Below are positions 6,703-11,333 of a stretch of 11,333 bases of DNA, piece by piece; positions within the stretch are counted from its first letter, which is position 1; the number at the start of each line of letters is the position of its first letter. The translations under genes and the position numbers were made by a program. The stretch is from contig JALVEJ010000138.1 in NCBI GenBank assembly GCA_027031025.1, positions 1 to 11,333 of the forward strand. Reading direction: 5' to 3'. This stretch comes from Flavobacteriales bacterium (GTDB lineage Bacteria > Bacteroidota > Bacteroidia > Flavobacteriales > Flavobacteriaceae). The notes beneath the pieces are model-generated. The model was not told the DNA's origin. It did not search any database and saw nothing but the letters and a program-made list of their open reading frames with translations.

Positions 6703-7137
6703 ATGATAAAATTCTTACACGGTTCCTGGGCATATTTGGTTATGCTGTTGTTTGTCATCACTATAATCAATTATGTTCTGGCTTACATAAAAAACAAAGT
6801 TTTTGATTATTCCAAAGAATTTCGTTTGGCAAGTTTTACCTTAATTGTATTTTCCATTCAAATTCTCTTAGGAATAATTACTTGGTTCAACTCCCATTAT
6901 TTTGAAGGCATCAAACACGGTCAAATGGGATTGTATATGAAAAATTCTGCCGACCGTTTGCTGGTTATGGAACATCCGGCAATGATGCTTATTGCTTGGC
7001 TATTAACTTTTTACGGATTTAACCGGATGAAAAATGCCATGACTTCCAAAAAGAAATATATGGCGATTATCATGCTATACGGGCTGGCTTTTTTGTTAAT
7101 TTTGATGAGAATCCCGTGGCAAAACTGGCTGAAATAA
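6703..7137 (+). CDS. Four-helix 'cytochrome b-like' inner-membrane protein
   Basis: 144 residues with four predicted membrane helices: about 9-28, 43-62, 88-106 and 119-137. It resembles a conserved Bacteroidota family often labelled 'cytochrome B' in genome annotations: 'LHGSWAYLVMLL' at the start, 'IQILLGIITWF' in helix 2, 'MEHPAMMLIAW' in helix 3 and a terminal 'LILMRIPW'. His6 and His91 lie at the membrane boundaries and are the obvious candidates for haem ligands, but haem binding is unproven in this family and no CXXCH is present. Helix 1 starts almost at the N-terminus, so it is not a cleaved signal peptide. The gene stands alone between uvrC and the glycosyltransferase, with its own -7 element. 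A weaker alternative is a fragment-like relative of haem A synthase or DoxX-type proteins. Confidence 0.75.
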   Translation: MIKFLHGSWAYLVMLLFVITIINYVLAYIKNKVFDYSKEFRLASFTLIVFSIQILLGIITWFNSHYFEGIKHGQMGLYMKNSADRLLVMEHPAMMLIAWLLTFYGFNRMKNAMTSKKKYMAIIMLYGLAFLLILMRIPWQNWLK

Positions 7138-7200
7138 ATTAAACTCAGCAACTCGATACAATTTCACTCTTAAAGTGACAAAATATATCGGAGCCTCATC

Positions 7201-7242
7201 AAATCACAAATCTGAAATCACAAACCTAAAATCTGAAATCAA
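7201..7242 (+). repeat. Short tandem 14-mer repeat ahead of the glycosyltransferase
   Basis: AAATCACAAATCTG (7201-7214) is followed directly by AAATCACAAACCTA (7215-7228), identical at 12 of 14 positions, then a partial third unit AAATCTGAAATCAA (7229-7242). The array ends 3 nt before the ATG at 7246 and so covers the translation initiation region. It is free of Shine-Dalgarno sequence. Confidence 0.6.
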
Positions 7243-7245
7243 TAG

Positions 7246-8151
7246 ATGTTCCTATCCATAATCATCTGCACCTACAATCGCGACAAGCATATTAGAAGGG
7301 CTTTGGAAAGTTTGATGCATCAAGATTTTGACCGGTCTGCCTACGAAATCATTGTAGTAGATAATAATTCGACCGACAAAACCGGTGAGATCATCCATCA
7401 ATTCAAACAAGAACACCCCCAATATCAAATACAACTGACTAAAGAACCGCGTCAAGGTTTGTCTTATGCCCGTAACAAAGGTTTAGAGTTGGCAAAAGGT
7501 GATTATGTATCATATATTGATGACGATGGCATTGCCCGTGAAGATTATGTCAATCAAATTAAACATTATACGGAACAGTTCCCAAACGATGTGGCTTTTG
7601 GCGGTAAAGTTTTGCCCAAATATGAAAAAGGCAAAGCCCCCGAATGGATGAGTCCGTATATTGAGCGGATTATTTCTATTGTCAATTTAGGCGATGAGGT
7701 CAAAGTTCTAAAAAAAATCTATCCGGTTGGCTGTAATATGTTCTTTAAAAAGTCTGTATTGGAAGAAATCGGCGGTTTTAATACGGCTTTAAAATTGCGA
7801 TCGGACGACAAATACATCTTTTTAAAAATCAGAGAAGCCGGATACCGTGTCTTATATCTACCAAAAGTGGTTGTTTGGCACTTTATAGACGATTTTCGCA
7901 ATACTTTAAACTATGTCAAAAAAGTCAGCCGGCTCAATGGTAAAGCCGAACGCACCCGTATTGGAACTTTAAAAAGAAATCGGCGAATTACGTATTTTTT
8001 ACGATTGTTTGATTACTTGTGGAAACTGGCTGCCGCAATTATTTTGTGGATGATATTTACCTTAAAAGGGCAAAGCATCAAAGGAAAAGCGCTTTTTTTA
8101 TCAGTTTGGAATGCATTAAGCGGCTTTTTATCCCGCGCCCCTCATGATTGA
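7246..8151 (+). CDS. Family 2 glycosyltransferase (GT-A fold)
   Basis: 301 residues. The N-terminal GT-A nucleotide-sugar domain is clear: SIIICTYNRDKHI at 4-16, EIIVVDNNSTDKT at 34-46, GLSYARNKGLELAKGDYV at 71-88 and the metal-binding acidic motif D92-D93-D94 in 'YIDDDG'. Later acceptor-side elements include 'GCNMFFKKSVLEEIGGFN' (162-179), the SDDKYIFLKI acidic motif (186-195) that probably supplies the catalytic base, and 'VVVWHF' (208-213). A hydrophobic C-terminal helix (about 258-274) with basic flanks suggests membrane association, so the likely role is adding a sugar to a lipid-linked or cell-surface glycan on the cytoplasmic face. Donor and acceptor cannot be read from sequence. No other glycan genes sit beside it, so it is not inside an obvious polysaccharide cluster. 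Its 3' end overlaps the convergent small gene by 10 bp. Confidence 0.92.
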   Translation: MFLSIIICTYNRDKHIRRALESLMHQDFDRSAYEIIVVDNNSTDKTGEIIHQFKQEHPQYQIQLTKEPRQGLSYARNKGLELAKGDYVSYIDDDGIAREDYVNQIKHYTEQFPNDVAFGGKVLPKYEKGKAPEWMSPYIERIISIVNLGDEVKVLKKIYPVGCNMFFKKSVLEEIGGFNTALKLRSDDKYIFLKIREAGYRVLYLPKVVVWHFIDDFRNTLNYVKKVSRLNGKAERTRIGTLKRNRRITYFLRLFDYLWKLAAAIILWMIFTLKGQSIKGKALFLSVWNALSGFLSRAPHD

Positions 8152-8414
8152 CGTTTTTTCCAATCTTGATATACCCGCTCTTTTGCCCTCCAGAAAATAA
8201 ATCGATAAATGATAATACCCGTTACCCAATAAATCAAAAACATGACAACCAAAGCGGGAATATTGTCAAAAGCACGATTAAAATGTCCGAATGAATTGGC
8301 AACAAACACAAAACAAGCTACCACAACACCCCAAATCGTGCCGTATTTTAAGGCATATTTCCAAGGACCGTCCTTACGGATTTCTGTCCACTTTTGAAAT
8401 TGTTTTTCTGTCAT
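8142..8414 (-). CDS. Small two-helix membrane protein of unknown function
   Basis: 90 residues: an amphipathic charged N-terminus (TEKQFQKWTEIRKDGPWKY), a first membrane helix at about 24-42, a second at about 52-75, and a basic C-terminal tail (RAKERVYQDWKKRQS). It has the layout of small conserved membrane proteins in Bacteroidota and Firmicutes that begin 'F.KW...R..G.WKY', but no function is known to me. The coding choice is supported by its coherent two-helix topology and by the lack of any plus-strand gene over most of the interval. Its stop (TGA, 8142-8144) lies inside the last codons of the convergent glycosyltransferase, and its start is 62 bp from the divergent prenyl synthase ORF. 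A weak -7-like TAACTTTA sits at 8432-8439 on the minus strand. Confidence 0.75.
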   Translation of the reverse strand: MTEKQFQKWTEIRKDGPWKYALKYGTIWGVVVACFVFVANSFGHFNRAFDNIPALVVMFLIYWVTGIIIYRFIFWRAKERVYQDWKKRQS

Positions 8415-8431
8415 AAAACTACATTTTCCGG

Positions 8432-8439
8432 TAAAGTTA
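8432..8439 (-). promoter_or_regulatory. Weak -7-like element upstream of the small membrane protein
   Basis: The minus strand reads TAACTTTA, one mismatch from TAnnTTTG, 17 nt before the ATG at 8414. No properly spaced -33 box is seen; the nearest TTTG is only about 11 nt away. Confidence 0.3.
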
Positions 8440-8476
8440 AATCATTTTTTCAAAACCCGGATATTTTAGTATTTTT

Positions 8477-9466
8477 ATGCCCAAATTTTACATGATGACC
8501 CAAACCGACTTAAAAGCCCTTTTTGAAAACTATCTGGCCAGTCAAATTTTTGATAAACAACCCGTTAATTTATATGCGCCCATTACATACACTTTGCAAA
8601 ATGGTGGTAAGCGGATACGTCCCTTATTGGTTCTGTTATCGGCAAAAAGTTTTGGAGCGGACATAAAATCTGCATTACCCGCTGCTGCTGCCATAGAAAT
8701 TTTTCACAACTTCACCTTACTTCATGACGACATCATGGATCAAGCCCCTTTGCGACGCGGTAAACCGACGGTACATCAAAAATGGGACGAAAATACCGCT
8801 ATTTTATCCGGTGATACCATGTTGGTTTGGGCTTACAAAATGCTGGAAACTTATGATGGCAATACGTATAAAAAACTTAATATGCTATTAAATAAAACCG
8901 CTATTGAAGTCTGCGAAGGGCAACAAATGGACATGGATTTTGAAACCCGTCAAGATGTCAGCATTGAAGAATATATTGAAATGATACGGCTCAAAACAGC
9001 CGTTTTACTGGGAGCTGCTTTACAATTTGGCGGTATCATTGCCAATACTACCGGTAAAGCTTTACAAAATATGGCAGATTTTGGCATAAAACTCGGATTG
9101 GCATTCCAAATTCAAGACGATTATTTAGACACCTTTGGCGACAAAACCAGTTTTGGTAAACGTATTGGTGGCGATATCCTCGATCGTAAAAAAACATTCC
9201 TTTACATTACAGCTATGCAACAAGCCAATGCTGATGACCGTCAAAAACTTATACAACTATTTGATAATCAGAATATTGATAACCAACAATTAATCTCAGA
9301 AACCATAGCACTCTACAAAACCTATCAAGTCGACCGAATTGCCCGTGAAGCAATAGCCTCTTATACACATGCGTCCTTTCAGGCTTTAAATCAAACCGGA
9401 TTGCCTGAAACGGAAAAAACTTTTTGGCAAAAATTTGCCTTAAATTTAATGCAAAGAGCTTCTTAA
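8477..9466 (+). CDS. trans-Isoprenyl diphosphate synthase (polyprenyl synthetase family)
   Basis: This enzyme condenses isopentenyl diphosphate with an allylic diphosphate in the cytosol, feeding menaquinone, carotenoid or other isoprenoid synthesis. All hallmarks are present in 329 residues: GGKRIRP at 43-49, the first aspartate-rich motif D84-D85-I-M-D88 followed by RRGKPTVH (93-100), 'GQQMDMDF' at 148-155, K173-T174, the second aspartate-rich motif D214-D215-Y-L-D218, and 'GGDILDRKKT' at 231-240. The five positions before the first motif read F79-T-L-L-H; a Phe at -5 recalls archaeal-type geranylgeranyl synthases, so a C15-C20 product is my guess, not a demonstration. The true start may be Met6 (8492) or Met7 (8495), because a -7-like TATTTTTA (8470-8477) overlaps the first ATG. 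The gene is divergent from the small membrane protein. Confidence 0.93.
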   Translation: MPKFYMMTQTDLKALFENYLASQIFDKQPVNLYAPITYTLQNGGKRIRPLLVLLSAKSFGADIKSALPAAAAIEIFHNFTLLHDDIMDQAPLRRGKPTVHQKWDENTAILSGDTMLVWAYKMLETYDGNTYKKLNMLLNKTAIEVCEGQQMDMDFETRQDVSIEEYIEMIRLKTAVLLGAALQFGGIIANTTGKALQNMADFGIKLGLAFQIQDDYLDTFGDKTSFGKRIGGDILDRKKTFLYITAMQQANADDRQKLIQLFDNQNIDNQQLISETIALYKTYQVDRIAREAIASYTHASFQALNQTGLPETEKTFWQKFALNLMQRAS

Positions 9467-9777
9467 CCAAAATACATATTTCATTTTTCCGGATATCATA
9501 TCAATCAAAATAAAATCTTTTCAAAAAAATTGGCATTCGCAACAGTGTTAAAGTTAATACCTTGCATTCGAAAAATATACTTCGTTTTTACAAGCTTTTT
9601 ACATTATTAAGATAATTATTTTTTTTACAAAACACTTCACGCAAACACATTAGCCGTTGAATTATAACGATTTACGACAAAATACTACAAATTACATTTT
9701 AGTTTTTTGAGTACATTTTGATTATTCATATTTTTTGGTGGCAGGCTATACCTTGCTTAATTTTGAAACAAAAAACA
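9467..9777. other. AT-rich non-coding stretch
   Basis: No convincing gene, tRNA or hairpin terminator is visible in these roughly 310 bases. All frames are broken and the composition is strongly A+T, with homopolymer runs (for example the T-run near 9610-9617). Two similar segments, 'ggcattcgcaa' (about 9532) and 'tgcattcgaaa' (about 9564), are the only internal similarity noticed. It probably holds the 3' end of the prenyl synthase transcript and upstream sequence for what follows. Confidence 0.5.
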
Positions 9778-10002
9778 ATGCTTTTAGCTTATGCCGTTGA
9801 CAGAAACATCATTGTTGCTTTGGACAACAAAGTTTCTGAAATAACCATCAATTTCAAAAATAGCAAACAAAAGCTTTTGAAAACATTTACATTTTTTCAA
9901 ACGGATTTTGTCAGTATTGATTTTGAAACAACAGAAAAGATATTGATTCTTGAGATTCAGATAGCAAAAAAGATAATTCGGAGAAAAATCATTTTCAATT
10001 GA
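9778..10002 (+). pseudogene. Small ORF resembling a degenerate type IX secretion C-terminal domain
   Basis: From ATG 9778 the frame gives 74 residues ending at TGA (10000-10002); it can be read upstream to TTG 9718 but meets TAG at 9700. The order of elements resembles a type A sorting domain of the Bacteroidota type IX secretion system: 'NIIVALDNKVSEITINFKNS' (a beta strand pair), 'KQKLLKTFTF' (usually G.KLLKT), 'FVSIDFETTEKILILEIQ' (usually ..L..GIYIL.I.) and a lysine-rich end 'KKIIRRKIIFN'. The usual Gly-x-Tyr is lost and there is no passenger or signal peptide, so if this reading is right it is a remnant of a larger secreted protein. It may equally be a chance ORF in AT-rich DNA or a genuine small gene. 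Composition is more A+T-rich than the neighbouring genes. The adjacent downstream gene is also a secreted protein. Confidence 0.35.
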
Positions 10003-10041
10003 ATTAAAAAGCAAACTTAAAGTTTAACCTAAATATACATT

Positions 10042-11333
10042 ATGAAAAAAACAGTCTTATTATTCATTTTTTTGTTGGCAATTAGTTTCAATAACATGAA
10101 TGCACAAGTAGGCATTAACACCGACGGCAGCCAACCGGACAACTCAGCCATGCTGGATATCAAAAGCACCGACAAGGGAGTTCTGATTCCCCGTATGACC
10201 CAAGCCCAACGCAATGCCATTAGCTCACCGGCTACGGGATTGATGATTTATCAGACGGATAATACTGCCGGATTTTATTATTATGACGGTAGTGCTTGGC
10301 AACTAATACAAACAGGTGATAGACTTTGGCAAGATAACAATCCAAATATATATGTAAATACGGATAAAAAAGTAGTCATCGGAAAAAACAACACCACCGG
10401 AACTTTTGAAGTTTCTACTCAAGTTGCTAGCGGCACTTATACCGCTGACCAATGTACGGGCGGTACCGCCACTGCTCAAGAATATCAAAATCCTTATACA
10501 CCGGATAAGTTATTTGATAACAATACAGGAGGAAGCAGTCTTTGGCGAAATAACAACAACCTGCCTGTTTGGATTCAATATGATTTTGGTGCGGGAAACG
10601 AAAAAAAAATCAGTAAATACCGTTTGTATTGGGCCGGCGGCAATACGGATTTTACACCATATTCATGGCAATTTCTCGGCTCAAACGACGCCACTAACTG
10701 GACCACACTCGATACCCAAACCGGACAAAACAACTGGACAAGCGGGCAATGGCGGGAATATACTTTTACCAATACCCAAGCGTATCAAATCTATCGTTTA
10801 AACATTACCGATAACAACGGTCAAGGCAGCACCGGTGTGTATCTCAATGAAATGGAAATGTTGGAAGAAATATATAATGCCCATTCCGCCTTGTATGTTA
10901 AGGATAATCATACCGGTATAGGGACGGATACTCCTACGGCAACACTGGATGTAAACGGCAGTTTCAAATATACGGACGGTACAGAAGGCAATGGCAAGGT
11001 ATTAACTTCCGATGCCACTGGCAATGCAACATGGACAGACAAAAACACCATAACCAATACCTTAGACCAAGCCTATGACCAAGGTGGCGCAGGCGCCGGC
11101 AAAAACATCACCGCCGATGCCGGAGCAGTACGCGTGGACGGTACGGATGGTTTTTTAGTCACAGGAACCTACGGTTCGGGAAGTGCCATAGATTCCGAAG
11201 TAACCGGTGCGGGAACCCGCATGTTTTTTAATCCTAGAAAAGCCGCTTTTAGGGCGGGTTATGTCCAAAGTAATGGTTGGGATGATGTTAATATTGGCGA
11301 TTATTCGGTTGCCATGGGATATAATGTAAGGGC
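10042..11333 (+). CDS. Secreted fibre/adhesin-like protein with F5/8C domain (3' end outside window)
   Basis: The frame is open from ATG 10042 to the window edge (430 complete codons). A signal peptide (MKKTVLLFIFLLAISFNNMNA, residues 1-21, split before Gln22) is followed by 'QVGINT' and the Bacteroidota/phage-fibre module 'MLDIKSTDKGVLIPRM' plus TQAQRNAI (37-60), then 'GLMIYQTDN..GFYYYDGSAW' (66-86). A short beta repeat (IYV...VIG....TFEV, 103-124) precedes a discoidin or F5/8 type C-like domain (about 128-277; DKLFDNNTGGSSLW, WIQYDFG, YRLYWAGG, WQFLGSNDATNW, YRLNI). A second repeat (LYV...GIGTDTPTATLDV, 284-304) follows. Residues 418-430 (IGDYSVAMGYNVR) look like the first YadA-type head repeat, implying a trimeric fibre. 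Such proteins often end in a self-cleaving S74 chaperone, which would lie outside the window. A surface glycan- or host-binding role is inference. No overlapping frame here is real. Confidence 0.88.
   Translation, partial: MKKTVLLFIFLLAISFNNMNAQVGINTDGSQPDNSAMLDIKSTDKGVLIPRMTQAQRNAISSPATGLMIYQTDNTAGFYYYDGSAWQLIQTGDRLWQDNNPNIYVNTDKKVVIGKNNTTGTFEVSTQVASGTYTADQCTGGTATAQEYQNPYTPDKLFDNNTGGSSLWRNNNNLPVWIQYDFGAGNEKKISKYRLYWAGGNTDFTPYSWQFLGSNDATNWTTLDTQTGQNNWTSGQWREYTFTNTQAYQIYRLNITDNNGQGSTGVYLNEMEMLEEIYNAHSALYVKDNHTGIGTDTPTATLDVNGSFKYTDGTEGNGKVLTSDATGNATWTDKNTITNTLDQAYDQGGAGAGKNITADAGAVRVDGTDGFLVTGTYGSGSAIDSEVTGAGTRMFFNPRKAAFRAGYVQSNGWDDVNIGDYSVAMGYNVR

Noticed and set aside
9784..10014. 76-residue minus-strand ORF opposite the T9SS-like ORF
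   Set aside because: Its sequence (Cys/Phe/Leu-rich with no pattern) looks like an antisense shadow in AT-rich DNA; the plus-strand reading is more protein-like.
10406..10801. 131-residue plus-strand ORF
   Set aside because: It lies in another frame of the fibre protein, whose frame is open from 10042 to the window end with a signal peptide and recognisable domains; the 131-residue product looks like no protein family.
10042..11333. Prophage tail-fibre gene
   Set aside because: Its modules also occur in phage fibres, but it has a Sec signal peptide and no neighbouring phage structural genes, so a cellular surface protein is the better reading.

Overview
The window reads as chromosomal DNA from a low-GC member of the Bacteroidota, most likely a flavobacterium-like lineage. 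The evidence is: Sec signal peptides ending in 'AQ', a TonB-dependent receptor next to a lipoprotein, TAnnTTTG-type -7 promoter elements instead of Shine-Dalgarno sites, short dispersed palindromes of the 'ACCTACTAGGT' and 'CCCGAC..GTCGGG' kinds, and a secreted fibre protein with the Bacteroidota 'GVLIPRMTQAQRNAI' and 'GIGT..P.ATLDV' modules. I see no tRNA, rRNA, CRISPR array, transposase or phage replication gene.

Layout. 1-1066 (+) is the C-terminal part of a TonB-dependent receptor. It is followed by a cluster of imperfect palindromes (1071-1232) and a lipoprotein gene (1277-2023). A strong bidirectional hairpin terminator (2041-2066) separates this outer-membrane uptake pair from a three-gene minus-strand unit (4643 down to 2132). 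That unit encodes three secreted, all-helical proteins of 260-265 aa that look like diverged paralogs, each apparently with two PilJ/NarX-like sensor repeats. Divergent from it, uvrC (4723-6513) starts at TTG and ends the repair section. Next come a four-helix 'cytochrome b-like' membrane protein (6703-7137), a family 2 glycosyltransferase (7246-8151), a small two-helix membrane protein on the minus strand (8142-8414) and a trans-prenyl diphosphate synthase (8477-9466). An AT-rich stretch (9467-10041) holds only a doubtful small ORF resembling a degenerate type IX secretion C-terminal domain. The window ends inside a secreted fibre/adhesin gene (10042 onward) with a discoidin-like domain and the start of a YadA-like head.

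How the genes fit together. Receptor plus lipoprotein form a plausible outer-membrane uptake pair with an unknown, possibly metal, substrate. The three helical proteins probably act together in the periplasm, but no membrane partner or signalling output is encoded beside them. UvrC, the glycosyltransferase and the prenyl synthase look like independent housekeeping or envelope genes. The item most deserving follow-up is the triplet of stand-alone, internally duplicated PilJ-like proteins; the rest is mostly ordinary chromosome with some notable repeats and domain arrangements.
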